Assembly: GCA_016792665.1 (NCBI GenBank) | Contig: JAEUKJ010000156.1 | Span: 1 to 33,784, forward strand | Direction of reading: 5' to 3' | DNA length: 33,784 nt | Source of the DNA: Deltaproteobacteria bacterium | Lineage (GTDB): Bacteria > Myxococcota_A > UBA9042 > PHBI01 | Shown here: in pieces, positions 1 to 7,537 of the stretch | Layout of the letters: each line of letters opens with the position of its first letter | Numbering within the stretch: position 1 is the stretch's first letter | Made by a program: the position numbers and the translations under genes | The notes under the pieces: model-generated | Database searches by the model: none | The model's input: the letters and a program-made list of their open reading frames with translations, nothing else | What the model was told of the DNA's origin: nothing

Positions 1-1448
1 CCGTCCCAGCCGGTCATGTCGCCGTGGCCGAAGCCCGAGTTGTTCCAGCCCGCGAACGAGAACGGCTCACGCGGCACCGGCACGCCGATGTTGATGCCGC
101 ACATGCCGGCCTGGAAGCGCTCGATCGCGTAGCGCGCGGCGCCGCCGTCGCTCGTGAAGATGGCCGCCGCGTTGCCGTACGGGTTCCGGTTCTCGATGCG
201 GAGCGCGTCGTCCAGGGTGTCGGCGCGGATGATCGACAGGGTGGGCCCGAAGATCTCTTCGCAGCCGGCCGGCATCTCGGGCGTGACGTAGTCCATGATG
301 GTCGGGCCGACCCAGTTGCCGCCGCCCGGGCCGCGCTGCCCGCGCCCATCGACGAGGATCTTGGCGCCCATCTGCTCGGCCTGCGTGATCATGCGCTCGA
401 TGCGCTCCACCGCGGCGGGATCGATGACCGGTCCCACGTCCTTGCCCAGGACCAGGCCCTTGGTGATCTCCACGATGCGATCGACGAAGCGCTGCGTGTC
501 ACCGACCGCGATGAGGGTCGAGGCGGCCATGCAGCGCTGACCCGCACACCCGAAGGCCGAGGCCGGGATGTTCGAGGTCGCCAGATCGAAGTCCGCGTCG
601 TTCAAGAGCACGAGGTGGTTCTTCGCGCCGCCGAGCGCCAGCACGCGCTTGCCGCTGGCCGCGCCGCGCTCGTAGACGAGCTTGGCGATCTTGGTCGAAC
701 CGACGAAGCCGATGGCCTTGATGTCGGGGTGGTCGCAGATCGCCTCGACCGTGGGCTTGCCACCGTTGACGATGTTGAAGACGCCATCGGGCAGGCCCGC
801 GGCCTTCAGCATGTGGGCCAGCTTGAAGGCGCCGTAGGGGACCTTCTCGGACGGCTTCAGCACGAAGGCGTTACCCGCGACGAGCGCCTGCGGCATCATC
901 CAGAGCGGCACCATCGTCGGGAAGTTGAACGGCACGATGCCAGCCACGACGCCCAGCGGCTCGTAGCTCACCTGGCAGCTCACGCCGCGCGAGACGTCCA
1001 TCGTCTGGCCGGGCAGGTTCGCGCACGCGATGCCGTACTCGATGCACTCGATGCCCTTTTCGACCTCGGCCTTGGCCTCGGGGAAGATCTTGCCGTTCTC
1101 GTGCGAGACGAGCCACGACAGCTCCTCGATGTTGTCCTCCATGATGCGCTTCAGGCGGAAGAGGACCTGCACGCGCTCTTTGATCGGCGTCTGGCGCCAC
1201 GCGGGGAAGGCCGCCTTGGCCGCCGCCACCGCCGCCGCGACGTCCTCGTGCCCGGAGTCCGGCGCCGTGCCGATGACCTGCCCGTGGCGCGGGTTGTCGA
1301 TCGGGAAGGTCGCGCCCGACTGCGCCCCGACCCACTCGCCGCCGATCCAGTTCTTCGTGTCCACGTAGGACGCGTGCTCGTAGCCCTTCGCCTCGAAGCG
1401 CGGGCCGGTCTGGGAAACGGTCGATGAGAGTGCGGGGGTCACGGACAT
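1..1448 (-). CDS. mmsA: CoA-acylating methylmalonate-semialdehyde dehydrogenase, 3' end outside window
   Basis: This NAD-dependent cytoplasmic enzyme oxidises and decarboxylates methylmalonate semialdehyde to propionyl-CoA (malonate semialdehyde to acetyl-CoA) in valine, thymine or myo-inositol breakdown. About 482 codons are visible and the frame stays open to the left edge; the family is near 500 residues, so only a short C-terminal piece is missing. The N-terminal block KNWIGGEWV, the block VPFNFPTMVPLW, the cofactor loop GFVGSTKIAK and the active-site block FGCAGQRCMA (nucleophile Cys306) follow one another as in the MmsA/IolA branch. The CoA-type branch lacks the general-base Glu of hydrolytic aldehyde dehydrogenases; I did not map that residue here. 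The start at 1448 is preceded by GGAGG at good spacing; an in-frame ATG at 1460 is possible but lies on the Shine-Dalgarno side. A sigma70-like promoter sits at 1511-1539. The gene is divergent from the ECF sigma gene and no other inositol or valine genes are visible beside it. Confidence 0.93.
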   Translation of the reverse strand, partial: MSVTPALSSTVSQTGPRFEAKGYEHASYVDTKNWIGGEWVGAQSGATFPIDNPRHGQVIGTAPDSGHEDVAAAVAAAKAAFPAWRQTPIKERVQVLFRLKRIMEDNIEELSWLVSHENGKIFPEAKAEVEKGIECIEYGIACANLPGQTMDVSRGVSCQVSYEPLGVVAGIVPFNFPTMVPLWMMPQALVAGNAFVLKPSEKVPYGAFKLAHMLKAAGLPDGVFNIVNGGKPTVEAICDHPDIKAIGFVGSTKIAKLVYERGAASGKRVLALGGAKNHLVLLNDADFDLATSNIPASAFGCAGQRCMAASTLIAVGDTQRFVDRIVEITKGLVLGKDVGPVIDPAAVERIERMITQAEQMGAKILVDGRGQRGPGGGNWVGPTIMDYVTPEMPAGCEEIFGPTLSIIRADTLDDALRIENRNPYGNAAAIFTSDGGAARYAIERFQAGMCGINIGVPVPREPFSFAGWNNSGFGHGDMTGWD

Positions 1449-1510
1449 GGGAACCTCCATAAGGGTCGGTCGGAGCCGCGCGAAACGAGCGCTGCGTCAC
1501 GAGGCGCGCG

Positions 1511-1539
1511 GGTGTAACGCCGCGTCGAATCGAAGTCAA
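1511..1539 (-). promoter_or_regulatory. Sigma70-like promoter for mmsA
   Basis: Read on the minus strand, TTGACT (1539-1534) and TACACC (1516-1511) are separated by 17 bases and lie about 60 bases upstream of the mmsA start. The -35 matches consensus at 5 of 6 positions and the -10 at 3 of 6, which is usual for weak promoters in GC-rich genomes. Position and spacing fit, but there is no experimental support. Confidence 0.4.
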
Positions 1540-1637
1540 AGGACGGGCAAGGATCGCGACCGGGGCGCGGCGACCCGCGTCGGGACCGCCTGGCGCGCGG
1601 CCATGCGCCCGATCGTGCAAGGGTTTCGCGATCGGAT

Positions 1638-1664
1638 TGAACCAACGGCGGGGGCGGCGGCGTT
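1638..1664 (+). promoter_or_regulatory. Possible ECF-type autoregulatory promoter
   Basis: TGAACC (1638-1643) is followed after 17 bases by CGTT (1661-1664). This resembles the -35 AAC motif and the -10 CGT motif of many ECF promoters and lies about 100 bases upstream of the TTG start of the sigma gene. ECF factors often drive their own operon. The match is short and could be chance. Confidence 0.25.
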
Positions 1665-1763
1665 CAGGTCGCCGAGACGACGCAGATCCGGTATCCTCTC
1701 GGGTCTGCGCGCCCTCGCCGGGCGCAACACCTGGCGCGACATCCCTCCTCTCGGGAGAACCTC

Positions 1764-2345
1764 TTGGGCTGGTTCGGGCTCCGAACGAAGCGAGACGCCG
1801 AGCGCGACTTCATGGAGCGCGTCTTCGTCCACTGGGACGGGATGTACCGCTATGCCCTGCGGCTCACCGGCAGCGAGTCCGAAGCGCACGACCTCGTGCA
1901 GGAAGCGATGACCAAGGCCCTCCAACACTTCGACCGCGTCCGCCCCGAGACCAACTATCGGGCGTGGGTCTACACGATCGTCCGCAACACGTTCGTGTCG
2001 CGGGTGCGCAAGGGGGACCGCATCTCGCTGGTCGAGGACATCGACCTCCACGCGGCCGAGCCCGAGGCCCCGACCGGCTCGGTGATGGAGGTCCTCGGCC
2101 AGGACCGATTCAAGGAAGGGTTCGAGGACGAGGTCCTCGCGGCCCTGCAACAGCTCCCCGAGGTCCAGCGGACGGCGGTCGTCCTCTGCGACATCGAGGG
2201 GCTCGACTACGAGGCCATCGCACACGTGCTCGACTGCCCGGTCGGCACGGTGCGAAGCCGCATCCATCACGCGCGCAAGCGGTTGAAGCAGGTGCTCGCA
2301 GGCTACGCACAGCGCCGGGGATACAGCCATGTCGAAAACCAGTGA
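1764..2345 (+). CDS. ECF-type RNA polymerase sigma factor
   Basis: This 193-residue extracytoplasmic-function sigma factor directs RNA polymerase to a specific promoter set in the cytoplasm. Region 2 is visible at about residues 17-85 (RYALRLTGSESEAHDLVQEA, then NYRAWVYTIVRNTFVSRVRK). Region 4 at about 125-180 contains the helix-turn-helix (LDYEAIAHVLDCPVGTVRSR). Regions 1 and 3 are absent, as in the ECF class. The start is a TTG at 1764, chosen because GGGAG lies just upstream and because the N-terminus before region 2 is then of normal length. The next gene begins inside the last 17 bases, so the two are probably translated together, the usual arrangement for a sigma factor and its membrane anti-sigma. 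The signal sensed cannot be told from the sequence. Confidence 0.92.
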   Translation: MGWFGLRTKRDAERDFMERVFVHWDGMYRYALRLTGSESEAHDLVQEAMTKALQHFDRVRPETNYRAWVYTIVRNTFVSRVRKGDRISLVEDIDLHAAEPEAPTGSVMEVLGQDRFKEGFEDEVLAALQQLPEVQRTAVVLCDIEGLDYEAIAHVLDCPVGTVRSRIHHARKRLKQVLAGYAQRRGYSHVENQ

Positions 2346-3135
2346 CGACGGCCTGAGGCCACACCTCTCGGCGCTCGTCGACGGCGAGCTCGAGCCGTTG
2401 GAGGCCATCGCGCTCCAGCAGCGGGTTCGCCAGTCTCCGGGCCTCGATTCCGAGTATCGCGAGATCGAGCGGCTGAAGCTCGCGGTCCACCTCGCTGGCA
2501 CGCGCGACCGCCCGCCGGTCGGCCTGGGCGAGGTCCTGGAAGCGCGATGCCGTGCGCACTTCACCACCGCCAGCGAGCGCGGCGGGTGGCGCTGGATGTT
2601 GCCGGCCGGGGCGATGGCGGCGGTGGCGCTGGGCGCGACCCTGTTGATCGTCCAGACCGGTCAGAACGATCCGACCGGCGCGTCGGGCGAGACGCACCTC
2701 GAGGCGGCCGCGCGTGGGGTCGGCGTCGAGGCCGTCGCCATGAGCGCGCGCGACACCAGCGACCGCGTGCTCGGGCGCCTCGTCGACTTCCACCGCGAGA
2801 GCAGCTCGCCGATGGTGCTGGCCGACCTCACCAGCAGCGGGGCCCTGGTCGCCGTCGAGCGCGTGCCGGACAGCTTCATCGCCCCCGAAGGGCAGCGCCC
2901 GCAGCTCATGCAGGTCAGCTACATGGGGTGCAACGAGCGCGTGGGAGGCTCGACCCTGGCCGTGTTGCGGGCCGATCGCGTGGACCTCCCGCAGCGCATC
3001 GACAACGCCCTGGACGCGAGCGGCGTCTACGTCGACACGATCGGCGGCGTGCAGATCCGCGTCTCCGTGAGCGGCGACAAGATCTTCATCCTGCTCTCTG
3101 GCGAGGGGCAGTCCCGCTCCGTCAGCCCGATCTGA
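2329..3135 (+). CDS. Membrane anti-sigma factor-like protein
   Basis: This 268-residue protein most likely holds the preceding ECF sigma factor inactive at the inner membrane. Residues 1-80 form a helical cytoplasmic head that begins like other anti-sigma domains (LSALVDGELEPLEAIALQQR). One transmembrane helix follows at about 89-108 (MLPAGAMAAVALGATLLIV), and a periplasmic domain of about 155 residues has no family I recognise. The His-x3-Cys-x2-Cys zinc motif of the ZAS anti-sigma class is absent, so this would be a zinc-free variant. The start overlaps the sigma gene by 17 bases, and it ends three bases from the convergent LysR gene. Position and topology carry the assignment; the sequence itself is weakly conserved. 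Confidence 0.75.
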   Translation: MSKTSDDGLRPHLSALVDGELEPLEAIALQQRVRQSPGLDSEYREIERLKLAVHLAGTRDRPPVGLGEVLEARCRAHFTTASERGGWRWMLPAGAMAAVALGATLLIVQTGQNDPTGASGETHLEAAARGVGVEAVAMSARDTSDRVLGRLVDFHRESSSPMVLADLTSSGALVAVERVPDSFIAPEGQRPQLMQVSYMGCNERVGGSTLAVLRADRVDLPQRIDNALDASGVYVDTIGGVQIRVSVSGDKIFILLSGEGQSRSVSPI

Positions 3136-3138
3136 GGC

Positions 3139-4044
3139 TCAGGGACGCCGCAGCAAATCGGCCAGCGTGGCCGCGATGCGGCGCTCGACCAGCCCGTCCC
3201 AGAGCGGACCGAAGGCGATGTGGAGCTGACAGTCCGGGTCGTGTGCGACCTGGGCCGTGACGAGTCGCGCGCGCTCGGCGGGCGTGAGCATGAAGTCGAG
3301 CAGCGCCCCGACCCCGAAGCCCGCCAGCACCAAGGCCTTCACCGAGGCCAGGCTCGACGCGATCGCGAAGGTGCCGGCCCCCGATGGGCGTGAGCTCTGG
3401 TGCGGGCTCGCGCTGTGCTCTTTGTCGACGAGCGTCGGCTGGCCGCGGTGGCTCTCGAGCTGGATGAGAGGAAAGGCGTGGAGCGCGGCCTCGTCGGTGA
3501 CCTCGGCCAGGGTCGGGAAGCGCTCGGCGAGGCCATGGAAGACCAGCTCGTAGCGCCCGATGGGGAGTGTCCTCTCGACCGGCGGCTCCCCCGAAAAGGC
3601 AACGATCGCCAGGTCCAAGAGGCCATCGCCGAGCCGTCGCAAGAGCTCAGCGGTGCGGGCCGAGTAGAGCTTCACCTCGAGCTCGGGGTAGCGATCGCGC
3701 AGGCCCGCCAGCGCGTTCGGCAAGAGGAAGGTCGCGACCGAGTCGACGGTCCCGATGCGCACGTCGTGGTAGCGGCGCTGCCCGACCTTCACGAGGTCGC
3801 GACGCAGCGCCACGGCCTCGTCGATCATCGCGCGCGCCCTCGGCACCAGCGCGCGCCCGGTCGCATTCAGCGCCACGGCGCGGCCCGAGCGGTCGAAGAG
3901 GGAGACCCCGAGCGAGTCCTCGAGCAGCTTCAAGGTGCGCGAGACCGCGGGCTGGGTCATGTGGAGCGCTTTGGCCGCGGCGGTGACCGTGCCGTGATCG
4001 GCCACCGCGAGGAACGCTTCGACGTGATCGAGGTCGAGGTACAT
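3139..4044 (-). CDS. LysR-family transcriptional regulator
   Basis: This 301-residue DNA-binding regulator has an N-terminal winged helix-turn-helix at about residues 4-64 (GTVTAAAKALHMTQPAVSRT, then LFDRSGRAVALNATG). An effector-binding, periplasmic-binding-protein-like domain follows at about 90-300 (VRIGTVDSVATFLLP). LysR proteins act as tetramers, bind a small ligand and often control the divergent neighbour. I chose the ATG at 4044 because the protein then starts MYLDLDHVEAFLAV, the usual register for the family. A GTG at 4101 would add 19 residues and leave almost no space to the divergent gene. The ligand cannot be predicted. The divergent gene is a GGDEF-EAL protein 65 bases away, with a dyad in the gap. 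Confidence 0.92.
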   Translation of the reverse strand: MYLDLDHVEAFLAVADHGTVTAAAKALHMTQPAVSRTLKLLEDSLGVSLFDRSGRAVALNATGRALVPRARAMIDEAVALRRDLVKVGQRRYHDVRIGTVDSVATFLLPNALAGLRDRYPELEVKLYSARTAELLRRLGDGLLDLAIVAFSGEPPVERTLPIGRYELVFHGLAERFPTLAEVTDEAALHAFPLIQLESHRGQPTLVDKEHSASPHQSSRPSGAGTFAIASSLASVKALVLAGFGVGALLDFMLTPAERARLVTAQVAHDPDCQLHIAFGPLWDGLVERRIAATLADLLRRP

Positions 4045-4051
4045 GGTTGGC

Positions 4052-4080
4052 CAATCGATCGCACGCCCGTCGCGCGATTG
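4052..4080. promoter_or_regulatory. Possible LysR operator dyad
   Basis: CAATCG (4052-4057) and CGATTG (4075-4080) form a perfect 6-base inverted repeat with a 17-base spacer. It sits inside the 65-base gap between the divergent LysR and GGDEF-EAL genes. LysR proteins commonly bind interrupted dyads in such gaps. The spacing differs from the classical T-N11-A box, so this is tentative. Confidence 0.3.
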
Positions 4081-4109
4081 CATCTCATACGTTAGGCTCA
4101 CGCGACGCC

Positions 4110-6251
4110 ATGCGCACGCCCATCAACGAGCACCCTTCCGGCTCACCATCGAACACGCCCGCCGAGTCGGCGCGCGTGACGACAGCTTCGGCCGAACGCA
4201 TCGCCCCGACCGATGAGGCCGCCGTGCACGCGCACCTGCGTCGCCTGTACAGCTCGGGCTGGTTCATCGGTCCCCTGGGAAACCTGGCCGCGGCCCTGAC
4301 CTTCTGGCTCACCAGCCAGCGCTTCTCGCAGGCGGCGACGCGTGGGCGCTTCGTGGGGTGGTTCGTCCTCGTCGGGCTCGCCGCAGTGATCGAGACCGCT
4401 GCCTTCGTCACCTCGCGTCGTGACCGACCGGGGGCCCGGGCGATCCCGCTGCTGGCGGTCATCGGGTACTTCACGGCTGGCGTTGGCTGGGGCGTCCTGC
4501 TCTGGCTCGACCTCGAGGCCGCGGCCGAGGGTCCTTATCTCTGGCTCTCGCTTGCCTTCCTCTTCGCGCTCACCGCGGGCGTCACCGGTGGCCTCATCGG
4601 CATCACCGAGCTCGGGTTGGCGGCGCTGGTGCCGATGTGGGGGCTGTCTTTCGGCGCGCTCCTGTTCATCGAGGAGTGGCTCGTCGCCGGCGCGGTCATC
4701 GTCTTCGTCGTCCTCGTGATCCCTCACCTCCTGCACACCAACAAGCTCGTCCTCGAGCTCGTCCAGCTCCGCGCGCGCACCGCCCGCCGCACCGCCGCGC
4801 TGGCTTGGGAGGCGCATCACGACGGCCTCACCGGGCTCAGCAACCGCAGCGCCTTGATGACCCGCATCGACGCACGCATCGACGCGGAAGAGGCCTCGGC
4901 CTGCCAGACCCTGACCGGCCTCTACGTCGATCTCGACCTCTTCAAAGAGGTCAACGACCGCCTCGGACACAAGGTCGGCGACGCCGTCCTGGTCGAGGTC
5001 GCCGATCGCCTGCGCCGCTCCTTCCCGAGCGACCTGGTCGCGCGTCTGGGCGGCGACGAGTTCTTCGTCCTCCTCGCCTCGAGCCCGTCGGCGACCGAGC
5101 TCGACGCGCTCGCGCGCCGCGCCATCAGCGCGATGGAAGAACCGATGACCATCGGCGCCGAGAACGTCCGCGTCTCGGCCAGCATCGGGGTGACCTCGCT
5201 CGCACGTGAGCACGCCACGGCCGAGATCCTCCTCGACCAGGCGGACTCGGCCCTCTACGAAGCCAAGCGCGCCGGCGGCGCCCACGCCGTCCGCTTCGAT
5301 CCGCACGTCCACGAGCACACCATGAGCGAGGTCGCGCTGGCCCGGACGCTCAGGCACGCGATCGCCGGTGGGCAGATCCGGGTCGAGGCCCAGCCGATCG
5401 TCGACCTCGCGGACGGTCGCACCGAGGGCTTCGAGCTGCTCGCCCGCTGGCGCCTCGACGATGGCACCGATGTGCCGCCGGCCGTCTTCCTGCCGCTGGC
5501 GGAGTCGCTCGGACTCGCCGCGGAGATCGACCGCCAGGTCCTGCGCACTGCCGCGACCACCCTGGCGCGCTGGGGCCGTGAGCCCGATCTCGCGGCCCTG
5601 TCCATCACCGTCAACATCGCGCCGACGGTGCGCGGCGAGAACGCGGAACACGTCCTCGCCGAGGTCCGCGCCTCCTTCGCCGACCTCGCCTTCGACCTTC
5701 GTCGCCTCACCCTCGACCTCGGCCGCGGTGACGCCCTGAGCCAGTCGCGCCACGCCTGCGAGGCGCTGCGCGGGCTCGGGGTCGACCTCGCCATCGACGA
5801 CTTCGGCGGTGGTGGCCCGTCACTGGTCCAGCTCGCCGAGCTCCCGGTGACCACGGTGAAGCTCGACCGCGCCATCATCGCGCCGCTCGGGTCCGATGCG
5901 CGTGCGGACAAGGCACTGGTCGCGCTGCGTGACATCGCCTCGGCCTTCTCGCTGCGGGTGATCGCCGAGGGCGTCGAGACCGAGGCCCAGCGGGCCCGCC
6001 TGCTCGCGCTCGGGATCCGTCGCGGTCAGGGCAACCTCTTGTGTCCGCCCCTGCCGATCGCCGAGGCCGAGAGATGGCTACGCGATCCGCAGAACGTCGT
6101 GCGGAACCGGGCCGCCGACGGACCCGACCAGGACCGAGAGGCACGTGAGGGAGCCGGCCGCCTTGGCGAGCTCGCTCATGCCCAGGACGACGGGCTCGAA
6201 GCCGGCGGCGGCAACCCGCGCAAGGGTCTCGGGATAGCCGCCGGACAGTAG
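4110..6251 (+). CDS. Membrane GGDEF-EAL protein (cyclic di-GMP turnover)
   Basis: This 713-residue inner-membrane protein joins a diguanylate cyclase and a c-di-GMP phosphodiesterase domain. About six transmembrane helices span residues 45-215. The GGDEF domain at about 230-395 carries an intact GGDEF motif (residues 314-318), so cyclase activity is plausible. The EAL domain at about 410-665 keeps ELLARW (Glu442), the Asn in ITVNIAP, DDFG (Asp563-Asp564), VKLDR and AEGVET (Glu620). The Glu of the usual LEIT motif reads Asp in LTLDLGRG, and the loop is Gly-rich (DDFGGGGPSL), so hydrolysis may be weak or lost. The start at 4110 is chosen over upstream starts that would overlap the LysR promoter. 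The last ~50 residues, from 6096 on, do not look like EAL and lie antisense to the 3' end of ddaH. Confidence 0.93.
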   Translation: MRTPINEHPSGSPSNTPAESARVTTASAERIAPTDEAAVHAHLRRLYSSGWFIGPLGNLAAALTFWLTSQRFSQAATRGRFVGWFVLVGLAAVIETAAFVTSRRDRPGARAIPLLAVIGYFTAGVGWGVLLWLDLEAAAEGPYLWLSLAFLFALTAGVTGGLIGITELGLAALVPMWGLSFGALLFIEEWLVAGAVIVFVVLVIPHLLHTNKLVLELVQLRARTARRTAALAWEAHHDGLTGLSNRSALMTRIDARIDAEEASACQTLTGLYVDLDLFKEVNDRLGHKVGDAVLVEVADRLRRSFPSDLVARLGGDEFFVLLASSPSATELDALARRAISAMEEPMTIGAENVRVSASIGVTSLAREHATAEILLDQADSALYEAKRAGGAHAVRFDPHVHEHTMSEVALARTLRHAIAGGQIRVEAQPIVDLADGRTEGFELLARWRLDDGTDVPPAVFLPLAESLGLAAEIDRQVLRTAATTLARWGREPDLAALSITVNIAPTVRGENAEHVLAEVRASFADLAFDLRRLTLDLGRGDALSQSRHACEALRGLGVDLAIDDFGGGGPSLVQLAELPVTTVKLDRAIIAPLGSDARADKALVALRDIASAFSLRVIAEGVETEAQRARLLALGIRRGQGNLLCPPLPIAEAERWLRDPQNVVRNRAADGPDQDREAREGAGRLGELAHAQDDGLEAGGGNPRKGLGIAAGQ

Positions 6252-6941
6252 CACGCGAGTGCCGATCGCGACGGCGTTGGCGGCGTAGGCCTCGGCGCGC
6301 GGGATGGCGATCGTGCGCGCGGCGAGCCCGGGCAGCGTGAGGCCTTCGACGATGAGGACGGTCTCGGGGTCCAACGCCGAGGCGTGACACTTCAGATGGA
6401 GCACCTCGGGCGAGAGCGGCACCTCGACGACGCGGCCCCCTCGCGCGCGGACGAACGCGTCGAGGGCCGCGATGCCCTGGACGTTGGTGCGGTCGGAGCG
6501 CCCCACGTAGAAGGTCGCGCCGATGCGCAGGACGTCGCCCCCGTCGAGGGTCGCCAGCGGCGCCGATGTGGGCGACATGTGGACCAGCTCCAGGCCGAGC
6601 GCGCCGAGCGCATGCGCGACGGCGTCGACCTCGGCGCGACGTGACGGCGCACCGGGGAGCGTGATGAGGGCCGAGCCGTCGAAGACGACCGCGGTGTCTT
6701 CGACGAAGCAGGCGTCGGGCAGGTGCGGCTCGGGCGCGAGGGCGTGGACGGTGACCCCGGCATCGGCCAGCGCCGCGACATAGGCGGCGTGCTGCGCGAG
6801 GGTCAGCGCGAGGTCGATGGGCGGCACTCCGTCGACCTGCCCGAGCGCGCCGACGTAGGCCTCGGACGGGGGTCGCACGATGGCGAAGCGCGGCACGGCA
6901 GCGTCGGTCGGGGCGTGATTCGCAGCAGGAAGGGTGGGCAT
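6078..6941 (-). CDS. ddaH: Dimethylarginine dimethylaminohydrolase
   Basis: This 287-residue cytoplasmic enzyme of the amidinotransferase/arginine deiminase superfamily hydrolyses methylated arginines to citrulline and (di)methylamine. Family landmarks appear in order: PDACFVEDTAVV, LDGGDVLRIG, YVGRSDRTN, the catalytic-His block LHLKCHAS (His182) and the C-terminal nucleophile block GSLTCLSVLV (Cys267). The related arginine deiminases are about 400 residues long, which favours the shorter DDAH group. The ATG at 6941 has GAGG upstream at normal spacing. It begins 10 bases after the preceding gene ends, so it is probably the last gene of the tamA-tamB unit. Its last 174 bases overlap the tail of the convergent GGDEF-EAL gene. 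An arginine or agmatine deiminase-like specificity is a less likely alternative. Confidence 0.88.
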   Translation of the reverse strand: MPTLPAANHAPTDAAVPRFAIVRPPSEAYVGALGQVDGVPPIDLALTLAQHAAYVAALADAGVTVHALAPEPHLPDACFVEDTAVVFDGSALITLPGAPSRRAEVDAVAHALGALGLELVHMSPTSAPLATLDGGDVLRIGATFYVGRSDRTNVQGIAALDAFVRARGGRVVEVPLSPEVLHLKCHASALDPETVLIVEGLTLPGLAARTIAIPRAEAYAANAVAIGTRVLLSGGYPETLARVAAAGFEPVVLGMSELAKAAGSLTCLSVLVGSVGGPVPHDVLRIA

Positions 6942-6951
6942 GGTCGACGCC

Positions 6952-7512
6952 TCAAAAGAGGACGGAGAAGCCGAGCTCGGGATAGAAGCTGCCGCAGTCG
7001 ACCTCGCACGCGCTCACGATGTGCTCGTAGACGGCGCCGATGGCGATGAAGGTGATGCCGTCGCGGATGATGAGCCCCATGCGCGCGCCCAGGGTGTCCT
7101 GATCCTCGAAGCCGCCGGTGAAGAACCAGTGGCGATAGAAGACTCCGACGAAGGGATGGATCTCGGAGGACACCGGGAAGAGGACGCGGAAGGTCGGCCC
7201 GAGCTGGGCCGCGAAGGGGTCACGACCGAACTGCACCGCGCCGTCGACCCCGACCTCGACGTTGTCGGCGACGAAGTAGCCGTACTGGATCGCGATGGAC
7301 AGGTTCCAGCGATCGACCGTGGACCCGAAGAGCCCGCCGCCGAGGCCGATGCGCGAGCGCCCCTGCGCGTACGGGCTCTCCTCGGCGAGCTGGCCCTCGG
7401 GCAGGAACTCGGAGGCGCGCGCGCTGGGTGTGACGGCGACGAGGACCAGGGCGACGAGCGGGGCGAGCCACGCGCGCAGCGATCGGTGCAGGGTCTCTTG
7501 GAGGTGGAGCAT
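6952..7512 (-). CDS. Small secreted outer-membrane barrel-like protein, unknown function
   Basis: The product has 186 residues. An N-terminal signal peptide (hydrophobic LAPLVALVLVAV, then TPSARAS with a likely cut after ARA at about residue 33) sends it through Sec. The mature part alternates glycine- and aromatic-rich strands (SRIGLGGGLFGS, WNLSIAIQYGYFVADNVEVG, HPFVGVFYRHWFF) and ends in an aromatic C-terminus (FSVLF). This is the style of an 8-strand outer-membrane barrel whose terminal Phe is read by the assembly machinery. One Cys pair (ACEVDCG) may form a disulfide. It lies 25 bases after tamB and 10 bases before ddaH, so it is likely co-transcribed and could be a client of the upstream assembly factors. 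I do not recognise a named family. Confidence 0.75.
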   Translation of the reverse strand: MLHLQETLHRSLRAWLAPLVALVLVAVTPSARASEFLPEGQLAEESPYAQGRSRIGLGGGLFGSTVDRWNLSIAIQYGYFVADNVEVGVDGAVQFGRDPFAAQLGPTFRVLFPVSSEIHPFVGVFYRHWFFTGGFEDQDTLGARMGLIIRDGITFIAIGAVYEHIVSACEVDCGSFYPELGFSVLF

Positions 7513-7537
7513 CGAAGTTCTCTTCGGGTCGCGAGGC

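Larger units (their letters stand above)
1449..1763. other. Divergent intergenic region between mmsA and the ECF sigma gene
   Basis: This 315-base stretch has no convincing gene. It holds the leaders and promoters of two divergent genes: a sigma70-like promoter toward mmsA and an ECF-like motif toward the sigma factor. Short open frames cross it on both strands, but they lack a ribosome binding site and any recognisable protein sequence, and I take them as chance frames in GC-rich DNA. Confidence 0.6.

Noticed and set aside
24-1427. Long open frame on the plus strand
   Set aside because: It is the antisense shadow of mmsA; composition is Arg/Ala/Asp-rich and no family is recognisable.
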